Below are positions 1 to 22,000 of a stretch of 64,000 nt of DNA, one piece after another. The notes below the pieces were generated by a model. The model was not told where the DNA came from, did no database searches, and worked only from the letters and a program-made list of their open reading frames with translations. The translations under genes and the position numbers were made by a program. The DNA is taken from NCBI GenBank assembly GCA_932294295.1, contig OW028573.1, forward strand, positions 57,575,829 through 57,639,828. Direction: 5' to 3'. This DNA is from Alitta virens. Lineage: Eukaryota > Annelida > Polychaeta > Phyllodocida > Nereididae. Numbering within the stretch: the first letter of the stretch is position 1; each line of letters opens with the position of its first letter.

Positions 1-178
1 AATTCACTTTAAATTTTGAAAATCTGAAAAAACTCAGAGCTATGCATAAAATATACGCGAAGCGTTGACGTTCATGAAGCTGTTGATGCTGCATTATTGG
101 TTTAGGTTGAACTGGGACTCGCTTCAGTGTATATTTTATTTAGTAACTTTATCAATTTTCATCCGATTTTATGTTACG

Positions 179-260
179 CACCCTGGGATCGAACCTGAGA
201 CCTAGAGCGGAGTTGGATAATATGAATATAATGGATGCCTTAACCATAAGGCCACCAAGC
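179..260 (-). repeat. tRNA-like SINE remnant
   Basis: Read on the minus strand, this has an A-box-like segment (GGCCTTATGGTTAAGGC, near 240-257) and a good B box (GGTTCGATCCC, 186-196). They are spaced as in a tRNA gene with a long variable region. No convincing cloverleaf acceptor stem forms, so it reads as a tRNA-derived SINE head or a decayed tRNA, not a working tRNA gene. A tRNAscan-SE run would settle it. Confidence 0.4.
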
Positions 261-430
261 TTTGTAAAATATTGGGATAACAACGATATAGGCATCCACA
301 GATTCCTCTTAGTAGCGGAAAATGGATCTCTAGGTGCCAACTACAATACTGTATCAGACTGTATCTATGATTCATGTGCAGTATTTAGCGAGTAAAGGAC
401 CAAAGAATGAATTTCATATGAACGTGGTAA

Positions 431-1100
431 TTAGCTCTGCCCCCGGAGGGGCAGAGGTTTTATTATTACATCGATCTCGCGAGAGGACGTCGCCTTTGGG
501 GAAAACTGTATGATCTGTGATAACACAACTTACATGGCGTCTTCTGCTACATCCCGTGGTTTAACGCTACATATTCCCCTTTTACAGGTTCCTTTATCTG
601 TTCAGCGTGTTTCGTGGCTCCATTATTCTACGCACAGCCACTTTCTACGGCCATTTTGCCCTCCACTTTGTCCCAGCTCTCGCCATTGCCCAAGACGTCC
701 GTATGACGTCATCAAGGGAATCCCCGTAACGGGGGAAGCCCAGTCCACAAGCTGCCTCAATGCAGCCTCATTGACCACTTCAAGGCTCCCACCTCTCCAG
801 ATAAGTCATTCAAACGCTACATTTCTGTGTTATTGACTCATTCATACTTAGTTTTGTCCGATACAACTTGTTTCCTCACTTGCTCGTCCATTTTAGTTCC
901 CATTTGGGTAACCCGCGCGAATCAAGGACGTAGCCCACAATGCAGCCCGCTGGTGGAGTGATTGCAGCGCCCCTGGTGGGCGTTGACAGAATTACCCGGC
1001 GAAAGTGGCTGGAAATGTCGCGGTTTCGATCCCATTCGGGATCTAAATCTTCTGCAGCTATGGGCAGAGCTCCGCACATCCCATGTGCATTCTAGTTTAG
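431..1100. repeat. Dispersed repeat family R1, copy 1
   Basis: This block shares several stretches, in the same order, with 23062-23655. Both begin near TTAGCTCTGCC. Both contain a GTGTTTCG...CATTATTCTAC...CAGCCA segment and the string TGACGTCATCAAGGGAATCC followed by GGGGGAAGCCCA. Both end near GGGCAGAGCTC, CATCCCATGTG and ATTCTAGT. The outer AGCTCTGCCC and GGGCAGAGCT are inverted to each other, as in a non-autonomous DNA transposon. No coding capacity is recognisable, and I could not fix a target duplication. Confidence 0.6.
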
Positions 1101-1658
1101 CAATGGAGTACTCAAAACAGATCAGGGACTCGTGTGGTTTTCCTATAATATCAGACGAAAGTTACGCTATAACCACTATGTTATCTATCAGCGACAATTT
1201 CTGGCCAACCCGACGCTTTCTCCCTGGCAATTGAGTATTCCCAGGCAGCTACATCGAGTGTTACTTTCATATTAGGGTATTCTGCATTGTTCAAGTGTTT
1301 AAATAACCTGTTGGCGCCTGTGTTACGAGTAAATGGAAGCAGAAGTATGAAATCTCTGAGTAATACCAACAGTGGAAAACTTAGAGCCTGCTTGGAAGCA
1401 AATCAATAATGTTAGTAAAATTCTGGAGACACGAACCTGGTGTCCTTCATATTTCTTCATTGCAAGCCGCTTTTGAGAAAAAGCTGATTCCTGTAGAAGT
1501 ATCATTGCAGATCAGAGGAACTGCAAAATGCAATCCATTTCTATTTTACTTCCCTGTAGTCCAGAAATGCTATCAAATTATAATGTCATTATTGCAAAAG
1601 CATATGAGAGAGCATCTTCCACTTTATAAATTGATAGACATTGTTCTTCTGTCTTCAG
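1101..1658. other. No gene seen; presumed SIN3 5' intron/leader
   Basis: This stretch lies between repeat R1 and the first recognisable SIN3 exon. That exon is preceded by an acceptor-like TCTTCAG, so a non-coding or N-terminal-coding exon should lie upstream. I could not identify it, and I see no clear promoter element. Confidence 0.4.
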
Positions 1659-1659
1659 G

Positions 1660-11368
<9,709 letters not shown>

Positions 11369-12210
11369 ACCAAAGGTAATTTCCCTAGTTTTTTCCTTCA
11401 GCTGTAAGTTCAGCTGCAAGTAAGATTTACCCAAGTCTTGTGACACACTGTTGGATTGACATCTAAACAATGGAATTTATTGTCGTTTTTCAGATCATAC
11501 TGGCGGGTTATACCTAAAGATCTTATAAATATCAGCACAACCAGTGGATTGAATATGCATTTGTACATACAGTAGGAAACCATTGCAGTCTCCTGTGCCC
11601 ACAAAATTAATGGATTTCTGTATTCTAAGAAGACACTCATTAATTCCATCTTGTGGGCACATAGATTAGGTAGGAACATGTATCATTACTCTTGTACATA
11701 TTATATATATATGCACAGAAATGTAGATTACGGTCTGAATGTACATAGAAAATGCTTTGAAGCATCTTGACACAAACCTATTTTTGTAGAAAAATCAAAC
11801 AAGTGTGAAGAGCAGTGGGGAGTGTATGGGTCCATGTACATCTAAATTATTTTGTGTGTAAGATTTGTACATTGTGTTTTTGAATGTTGAAGATAGCATT
11901 TAGTTCTGTGTACATTCTTTATCAACTGTCTTTTTTTTTGTGGCAGTTCTGTAAATTTGTATGATAAAACATTGCCTTGTTTCACTTGTGACAAAAAGCA
12001 TGGGATGATGGGTCTATTATTAAAATTCCACAGATCCTGGCATGGTGCTCTTAACTGTAAATATAATAGTGTAAAATGTATTGAAGTGCTGCCGATTGTT
12101 TTTTAATGACAGCAAACCCAAGACCCATCATACCATGCTTCTTTCTGAAGTTGATCTGTTCTATGAACATGTTTCCAATGTCAAGCAATCAATAAATATT
12201 ATAACATAAT
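11369..12210 (+). other. SIN3A: SIN3 3' UTR
   Basis: No ORF of note between the SIN3 stop and the poly(A) signal at 12191. Treated as 3' UTR of about 0.8 kb. Confidence 0.6.
12191..12196 (+). terminator. Poly(A) signal of SIN3
   Basis: AATAAA in AATCAATAAATATT, 0.8 kb past the SIN3 stop codon. It is the first canonical signal on this strand with a plausible context. Confidence 0.6.
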
Positions 12211-12214
12211 CTCA

Positions 12215-13437
12215 GTTTTAAGTTTTATGCTGCCAATATGTCTTTATGATGGTACCTTTGATGGGTTGAATTGCAGAAATGTCCATAGTTAATATATGAG
12301 GACCATTGATAATTTAGAAGTTTTGTGGGTAGATGATGGGGATTGGCAATTTAAAAGAACAGTCTCCGAGTAAAGAAATCTCGGCCTTTACATTAAGAAG
12401 ATTAGTAAAACACAGTTGTTTGTGATGTCGCAAATGAGTAAACAATATGGTTCGGTGGGGAGCCCACTCCGGCCTAGCTCCAGTAAATAAGTCCCGGGAA
12501 GGCCTCTGTACTGACCTATCAGCAGACACCCAATTGTTATATGGACATGAGCTGACGTCACTTGACGCCACCCTTGCATAACCGAAGCTGCTCCATCCTA
12601 TCCCATCAACAGAATTTGTGGCTCTAAAAATGGTACCCCACTGAGAGTCAAAAATACACATTAAAATTTTAGGACTACTTAAACAGAATTGCTGGATATA
12701 CAAAAATAATCAGTAAGCCAAGTCACTCTTGATTCGAGACAGTGAAGGGTCTGTTAGCTTCCTCTTGCTGTGGTGCTTGTGTCCCTCGACATCGTGAGGA
12801 TGTTGGACTACCAAGTGGGGTTTATGTCATTTTGATCCTCTGTGGCCATGAACGCAATAGCAGCGTTAGCGTGCAAAAAATGACTCAGGCAGCCAAGTGA
12901 TAGTAATGGTCAGAACAAAGATGGACGACTCGTAAAGTAAATGATGCATAATAACCAATGATTTCAACTGTCGTGGCACAAGGACACCCTAAACTATTCT
13001 CGAAAATCACAAATGGACCAAATGCACGCTATATATCCTCAGTGATTTGAAGCTTTTTTTGCTCCGACAACACTAAAAACATTCTTAGGCATGTACATTC
13101 CAACGTTTTTGCAAGTACTATTTACTAAATGTTTGTAATAAGCCTATTATAACACACTAATATACCACACCATGGCACTACGCTGGACCTTGAGAAATTA
13201 GAGGAGGGGACGCTCGGTTTTGGCAAAATGAGCATGTCCTAATGAAAGTCTCTTTATTTGCTCAGATTTCACAAGTTTACGTGGATTTTGGCTTTGAAAC
13301 CCTCAAATTAAGCAATTAAATACCAGGGCAATAAAAGCCCTTTTATGTACAATCAGCATCGCACTTGCAGGGTGAAGACAGTGGCCCTATGAATTGAATC
13401 TCCTGCTAATTAGCAGGAACTCTCCTCAGCAAAAATG
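12215..13437. other. Intergenic, no gene recognised
   Basis: Only short ORFs without recognisable similarity in either direction, and no clear repeat ends. Confidence 0.5.
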
Positions 13438-13445
13438 CTTCTTTA

Positions 13446-13883
13446 TAGTGATGTAGACCGGACTAGTGCGGTCCGACCCCAGACTGCTAAAAAAGCGGAC
13501 CACTACAAAAATACCGTAACTGGACCGGTTCAAAACCCCAGACTGGCGGTCCAAGCATTGAATGTTCATTTTATTATACACCAGATGTTGTCATCTTGGT
13601 TTGTTTATTAATCATTCCTGATTGATTGACATTTCCTTTATTTTACATAATAAATATTGCAGCAATGAAATTATTAGTCTGTCCTGCCTGCCAGTACTAA
13701 ATAATTCCATACATCAAATTATGTTAACCAAGAACCAGTTTTGTTTTATTTGGTGAAAAAACTTATGTTGGTGGACTGCCTCCGGACCGGTCGATCTCTA
13801 GTACCGGACCGCTCACCCCTGGACTGGACCAGTTCTGAAAATACCGGACCACCCCTTACTAAGCGGTCCGGTCCACATTACTA
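13446..13883. mobile_element. hAT-type MITE with exact 8-bp target duplication
   Basis: 438-bp element. Left end TAGTGATGTAGACCGGAC, right end the inverted complement TAGTAATGTGGACCGGAC (16 of 18 identical). The 8 bp on both sides, CTTCTTTA (13438-13445 and 13884-13891), are identical, which is the hAT signature. GGTCCG/CGGACC motifs recur several times near both ends, as expected for subterminal transposase-binding repeats. The centre is AT-rich and non-coding, so the element is non-autonomous. Confidence 0.88.
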
Positions 13884-13891
13884 CTTCTTTA

Positions 13892-14451
13892 TGGCAATTT
13901 GCAATTTAATTTATTTTATTCTCACGTAAAAGCCTGTTTTGTAGTGTCCTAGAAATTACTTCCGTGAATATAAAGAAAATAAAGATGACTGATTTAGGAA
14001 CGTTTCCTAACTGCCATTATATAAAACCCACAAATACCCACAAAAATTATGCGAAGATAAATGTAAAAATTCTGGCCAGTAAAATGATATAACCTCTATT
14101 AACGGCTTGCTGTGGCATGTCTGCTAAATATCAAGATAAACACCACTTTTTTGGCAGTAACACAGCAATTTCTTAACTTTGCATCTGAGTGAATTAAAAT
14201 TTAAGTATATTACCATAAGGTTGTTTTTCCACCAAATACCATACTCAGTATGTGTTTAGTGCTTAAGTGATCAGGATCACCAAATTATGTATATCATAGA
14301 GTAGAAATAAATGTGCTTGAAAACTGATATATCTGTATATTCAATGCTTAATGTTGCCCCCAAATTAGGGGCGGTTCCTTGGTCTTTACCTTTGACGTAC
14401 CTCAGTGTCCTCTCCTTCTCTAATACCTCCACCATTTGTCTAGTTAATTAA
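13892..14451. other. Intergenic, no gene recognised
   Basis: AT-rich, with no convincing ORF or element. 14350-14451 may be degraded flanking parts of the neighbouring repeat. Confidence 0.4.
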
Positions 14452-15065
14452 TAGGCCGCCCGTAGGGCTTTTATGACTAGAGATTGGCCAAAAACAAAAT
14501 CTACTGTCATGCTATTCTCAGATGACCGGATCGAACTATGTTGTCCTAATTAATCTGCACGGCCATGATGCGCACAAAATAATAATGACCTACTTACACA
14601 TAAATCGTTCTTAAGTTAAGATGATACAGATCTACCCAACAAATTTGAAGAAACTCATGTTAGAACACTGTTAATCATCAGTTCTATGAGATTCAAGACA
14701 AGACAAGCAGTAGAACTATGGTTTTGAATGTTCCATGGGAGCTACGTCCATTGCTGTGATTTTCCATAAAGCTAGCCAACTAAATGAACGTTTGACCAAT
14801 CAGAGCAGAGCTTATTTAATTACTAGGTCATTTGCTAGGCAACGAACTCTAGCAAACTCTGTGATTGGCCGTGGCGCTTAGGTTAGAAATCAATGCGCCG
14901 TCATCAGCTGGTCATGATCCGCGCTGACAAAAAATAAGCCAAAACTTTTATTGATGACGTCACAGAAAATGCCTTTGGCACCAAAATGGCATCAAACTTC
15001 AAAGTATCATTTTAGTACTATTCTACAACTCCTGCGGCCTCTCATGCACATTGCATAATCATATT
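14452..15065 (+). repeat. Dispersed repeat family R2, copy A
   Basis: Shares long segments with the reverse complement of about 17388-17808: TAGGCCGCCCGTAGGGC, then TTTTATGACTAGAGATTGGC, a GTCCTAATTAA block, AGAAATCAATGCG, TTGATGACGTCACAGA and CTCCTGCGGCCTCTCATGCA. It has about 300 bp of extra internal sequence (about 14560-14880) not in copy B. The outer AGGCCGC and GCGGCCT segments are inverted, suggesting a terminal-inverted-repeat transposon. No ORF seen. Confidence 0.65.
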
Positions 15066-15200
15066 ATACTTATTTAGAACAAAGTGTATGTGAGGTTTTT
15101 AAGTGGCTGGTAGATATGTTCCTAAGGTAACTATGAAGAGGAACATTATTGGCATGTAATAAATAGCACACAAGAATAAAGAATAGTATTTGTACAACTT

Positions 15201-15206
15201 TTTATT
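15201..15206 (-). terminator. Poly(A) signal of RPS20
   Basis: AATAAA on the minus strand, 24 nt past the RPS20 stop codon. This is a very short 3' UTR, as is usual for ribosomal protein genes. Confidence 0.7.
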
Positions 15207-15230
15207 GCTGGTCAAGTATACAGCAATAAA

Positions 15231-15900
<670 letters not shown>

Positions 15901-16415
15901 TGTATCTTAACTGGCCGACGTAATCGTAATTACACGAACAGCGGTGAGCCAGGAGCCCTGGTAGATTCTTCTGCGTGTAGATGCGACGGTACCTTGACAG
16001 GAAGAGACCGCACAGGAAGTTGAATTGGAAGAGTTGATTTTTCAATAGGAGTGTAAGGTTGGTGTTTCCCGTTTCCATTTAAATTCTGTAAAAAATATTG
16101 CTCTATCAAGCAATATTCAACTTATTTATAAGTTATTATGTTAAGAAACACAAAAATGATCTCTCTTAAATGAGTTCATCGCATTAAATACCCAAGTTGG
16201 GTGATGCTACTCCCCCCTTGTTTGAAGTGGGCGGGGTGGCAATCGTGCAATAAGAGCGTCACAGCCGACAGCGTCTAGTTTAATTAATTTAGATCTATAA
16301 TAGTGACGCATGTTGTAAAACCTCTTCCTTAAATATTTCTACATCCAACAAATAATTGATTGCATTTGCATTGACTCCGTAAACGTGACGTCACTCGTCC
16401 ACGTTCAAGACCAAC
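15901..16415. promoter_or_regulatory. Bidirectional promoter region RPS20 / TM9SF4
   Basis: The two start codons are 515 bp apart and point away from each other. The interval holds a perfect CRE/ATF palindrome TGACGTCA (16386-16393), 23 bp before the TM9SF4 ATG, and a GC box GGGCGGGG (about 16229-16236). A pyrimidine-rich TCTCTTCC on the minus strand near 16000-16007 could be a 5'-TOP start for RPS20. Transcription start sites were not determined. Confidence 0.55.
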
Positions 16416-18893
16416 ATGGCTGACAAGGTATGTCTCTATAGAAATATTTACGTCTTTGTCCCTACCCTGCAAATAACACAGCGGTAACATCATAGTCTCA
16501 CTGAACTAATCTTTGCGACATTGTTTCTTCCCTGACAAGTTTTGACCTGGTAAATTGTGCATGGTTTCACCAAATTCTGATGCTCTGCACTCGGATCATT
16601 GGATCAAGAGTCGACACTATTAGTCATAATTTTAAAGACGACATGATTCAGCTGGTTGACTGTACTCTGATGTACATACAAGGGATATTTGTCATAGACA
16701 TAGGCGCCTAGTTGTAGATGTGAAAATTTACTACTGGAATTATTTAAGTGGACAGCCTGCCACCGAGTACCAATTTATTGAATTTATGAATTTAAGTCTT
16801 CAGTAACTTCCTACTCCACTGTAAATTTGTGTAGATATATATATCTACATGGCTGTCCCCTTCTATTATTATGACCGTTAAGTAACTAGTTTGAATTTTT
16901 AAGAATTTGGTAAAGTTTTGTCTTTATTAATTCAATCTATTAGTTCTGAACAACTCAGCGGCCCATGATCACTTAGGATTTCAGTAGGCTGAGATTTCAG
17001 AGGCGTGTCATTATATATGATTTGTGGGTTCCTACTGGTTTAAGGTGAAAACTGAAACAAAAAAATTAAGATTTAGTGAATATTAAAAACAAATGCTGCC
17101 GCTGCTGGGCATATCCTCGACAAATTTGAGAAAATTAAAACAATGATAATTGCCTGAGTTATTGTAGGCCAAAATAAGAAATACATTGCAATACAATTTT
17201 GGAATGCAATTTTGGAATGCATGAGACAGTAATAAGTGAAGTGCGGCTCAAGTGCCTATTTATAAATAATAGGCAAAAGGGAATATTATCACATTTTTTT
17301 CCCCCGTGAAACATGATGTCTCATATACCACCACCCTTTTGTATGACAATGAAGTTATCAAATTTTGAAACGTATAAAATCTCCTTAATATGATAATGCA
17401 ATGTGCATGAGAGGCCGCAGGAGGTGTGATTTACTAAAAATATAATTTGATGCCATTTTCATAGTTGCAATTCACCAGGAGCTCTCATGTAATTTATCTA
17501 ATACGTAACAATCTAGGCAACCAAAACGCGATCGTTCCGCTTGAGCGGGGATATTACCGTGACACCCCTTGCCCAGCGCAAAGGCATTCTCTGTGACGTC
17601 ATCAATGCAAGTTTGTTGTGACGTTTTGGCCTATTTTCATCGTCGCGCATCATGACCTCATTACCGCGCATTGATTTCTAGTTTAATTAGGACAACAAAG
17701 TTCCGTCCGGTCATTTGAGAATAGCACGTCAGTAGATTTTTGTTTTTGGCCAATCTCTAGTCATAAAAGCCCTACGGGCGGCCCCTACGGGGCCGCTCCT
17801 GCGGCCTATAAATAGACGGCTGGAGAGGTTAAGGAAAATATATTTTCTACATTTTCAGCTCATTACTTGTCTTATACGCAAGGAATATGATAATAAGCTT
17901 ATCAAATTTGAAAACATACGCATTTTATGCACTTTAATTTGCCAAAGTTTTATGAATATCATTGTAAACAAAGAGTACCAGGGTTTGCGGAATGCAGCAA
18001 ACAACCAAATTTTCAGCAATATTTTCGTATTTTCCATTTTAACAGACAATGTGTGAAATGAATGTCAAAATGAACTTTAGAAAGAGAAAGAACTATAATT
18101 TAGACATTTTATAGTCAAATTTCATGCATGTAGGTACATAATAATTCATAGTTTTCTCCAAATATATATTCTAATTCTTATTTATGACCATGAAACCACC
18201 AAAAGGCACAACTACGCTATTTTAGACATTTAGATGAGTTTTTAAGCATGTAGATGTAGTGGAGTTCTGCTCCGGAAACATTTTTTCCTGATTTTGTGTT
18301 GGGGTTTATGCCCACCTGTAGGTCTGGGACTTGTTGTAATCACAAGTTCTTAATATTTAGTTTTCTTGTGTAATATTTTTAACAAAATGCAACTATAGCT
18401 AATTTCCTGCCATCTAGTATAGATTATATATGTATAATTACAGACTATAATTATATCTATTATATCATAATTCATATTCATATATATGATACTCCCGATA
18501 TAATGGTTACAAATGTTAAAAAAGATTTAAATTAAATGAATCGTAAAGATGTTCTCAAATAGTATTCTAATTTTGTTTGGGTTAAGATTGTGTTTGTGGT
18601 AGTGTTTCAATATTAACAAAGAAATGATAGTGCAGTGTTTAATCAGATATGTGTGCTAGCCTCCTTCTTGTTCTTTGGTAATCATCTTTTTCTTTTACTT
18701 TCTATTTAATGTTGCCACTGGGCAACACTTAGACACAGATGTTATGGACTAGCAATATTTCTATCGAAATTACACCACATTATGTTTAAATAAGTGTATT
18801 AGCATGACATTGACCGGAGTTTCCAAGTAGATGAGTTCTGCATTTATTGAATCAAACCTTTGGAAAGTGCTTACTGCCCAAATGCATCACTTG

Positions 18894-18925
<32 letters not shown>

Positions 18926-18994
18926 CATAATAATTACATAATATATATATACATAATAATTACATAATAATATATATATACATAATAATTACAT

Positions 18995-19042
<48 letters not shown>

Positions 19043-22000
19043 ATAAATATGGAAACAGCCTGCATGGTCATTTGAAGCTGAAGATCATCATTTTATTTAT
19101 AAATGCAGGTTAAAGAGTAGGATTGTGCATTGAGCGCATAGTATTTATATTCATTTGTATTATGAATACTAGATACGAGATTAAATGCCTTGTCTCACAA
19201 TATTTACTGACAATCTAATATTGCATGAGTGAATTAAAACTTTGTCTGTTATTGATTCTCTTCTTCACTTGGGAGATTTGAAAAAATTCTGTCATTTGCA
19301 ATTTCGTAACTTTTTCAGCAAAATTAACCAAAGAGATGGCTCATAAAGGTTATTTATATATTTGAAATAATGTGGATTATCTCAGCTGAATCAATACATG
19401 TGAATTAGATGTCAGTGTCTTTTGGAGGTTTTGCCATTTTGAGTGCAAGATATATATAGCAGATTCATCACTCAAATGTGCTTTTCACAATTTCCTTTCT
19501 AAACTTATTTTGGCTGAGTTTTTGGCAAGGGGAGTGTCCCGCGCAAATGAGCCACAAGGAAACCTCATTTGAACTAAAGCTGACGGATGAAGTTAGGGTC
19601 GCGAGAACAGAGAAAGAACTAAGTTGTCCTGTGAACACTCGTGGGTCGTTTGGAAAATCGGTTTCTTTCTGGCTGATCACCATGTTGTTTGCTATTCAGA
19701 TTTGTTTTATAATATTTTTTCGCTCTAATTTCAGATGAAGCCATCCATATTGTTCCTACTCATTCTGGTGCTATGCCCATCACATTTGATGGGATTCTAT
19801 GTCCCTGGTGTGGCTCCTATAGATTTTAATAAAGGAGATGTTGTTGAAGTCAAGGTATTGACCATTAATTATTCATTACTAGCCACATATGTATGATGTG
19901 TACATGTATTGATTCCTGAAAAAATCAATGGGATACCATGCAACAGTGGTGATAGCATATTTTATACGGTTGTTGAAATAGACTGTGGTTAGAGCCACTA
20001 TGTAAAGGTGGATAACTGTCCTCTGATAAATTTTATTTAAAAACAGCTCGTTATATATGTCAGTCGTAAGTCATCAAGATTCTCATTATTGATGATTCAT
20101 TGGAATTACATGAATGTGTCCATTTATTGCAATGATTTTTCTTGCCTAAATTTGTCTCATCTAAATATTTGTTATGTTCACAGGCGATCAAAATAACAAG
20201 TGTAAAAGCTCAGCTGCCATATGAATACTACTCCTTGCCATTCTGCAAGCCAACTGGAGGAATTGTTTACAAGGCAGAAAACCTTGGTACGTTTATGTCA
20301 ATTTAGGACTTTGATTGGTAATGATGCAGCAACAGTATGACACTTGTTTGAATTTGTATTTGATGCATGTTATTGGTCATGTTATAATAATTTATACATA
20401 ATTATTTTTGCACTTTGACAGGTGAAGTACTAAGGGGTGACAGAATCACCAACACTCCTTATGAAGTGAGTAGCACCCTGTGCATGTGGAAAAATTACGA
20501 ACATCAGATATTTGTTATTCTTTGCAAATGACTTAAAATGACATTGTTACTTTTTTTTGATCCAGCTAGTGCTCGCAGCATAGCTGGATCTTTGCAATCA
20601 GTGAGAAGGTGAAGGTGAAATATCCTGTTAACAAAATGGTTCCCATAATGGAAGGGAATGGAGTGGCTGAGCAGCCTAAACTTTAAATTTCAAAATCCTT
20701 CTAGTCATTTTGAAGAGATTGCAAGCTGATAGCATGGGGCCCAATTGACCAGAGTTGGCTCAACTTAGAACGTTCAGGCTGCATTTTTTTATTAATAGGC
20801 TGGAATTGCAATTTGGTGTAAAAAGCATGTTAAGTTAGCATTGGAGTCAATGGAGCTATATGGTGGGAAATTTGAACTGGCAGTTCTCCTGCCCTCTCCC
20901 TCTCTCCAATAATGACCTGGACCAGAACTGGCCAGTCAATTGAACGTGGTTGGTTGTGGTTATGTGTTGTCCCCCATCCCCCCTACTTTACGTGCACATA
21001 TGCAGTGATAATAAAGCCCTTTAAGTAGTGGTAAGAGTGTTTTGGTCAAAGGTGTCACAGTTGTGTGCAATTAGCTGGCATGGCTCTAATCCACAAGGCT
21101 CTTCAGAGGCTGTATTGACTACTTGCAGTTTTGTTTAATTTTAAAGCAGTAGTTGTCATCAGCTTTAATTGCTGAGCGCAAGGCTTATTCTTCGGATGTA
21201 TAGGTATTTCTACAGTTCAGATGAGTGATCAAAAACTGTAAAATATAATCTTTAAACAGCTAATCAGTTTATCATACTTTTTTTCCTTAATTTATTTTTA
21301 TTTTTATTTCTATCTATCTATATATCTAAGGTAACTTGGCATAAATTAAACTTACTTTTAGTAAATGTCATGTACTTTTATCATATACAATCATAAATAC
21401 ACACTGATCATTTGCTGATGTATGTATGATGAAGCAGTAAACCATAAGAAACAATATGAAATAGAATGCAGTGTTTCAACCTATGATTGACTGGCCATAT
21501 GCCAGTAACCATTTTGATAAGCGCTGTAAATGTGTCACAGAAAATTATTAACTGAGTTGTTAACAGTTTTTCTGAGTGGTAAAGCCTGGAATTAGTTGAC
21601 CACTGATGTTGAGGGCTCAGCTTCACACGCTGGCCCATTAGCTGGATCTCAAAACCCGTGGGTACTACTTTATTAATTGATTGTACTTAATAATAATTTA
21701 TATCCCAGGTCAACATGGCAGAAGCTCCTACGTGTAAGTCCCTTTGTACGCCTGTGAAGATGAGTGCGAAGGAGTCCAAACTTTTGGCTCAGCGAGTTCA
21801 TCAAGAATACAGTGTGCATTTGTAAGTATTCCTCGTCATGATATTGAACATTATTAGTTCTGCATTGCATTGTGACAAGATTGTGTCAAAAAGTAAATGT
21901 GCGGATCTTTTCAGGTTGATTGACAATTTGCCATGTGCAACAAAATTCAAGTTATTGGGAAGCGATGAGGATCAATATGAACATGGATACAAACTTGGTT

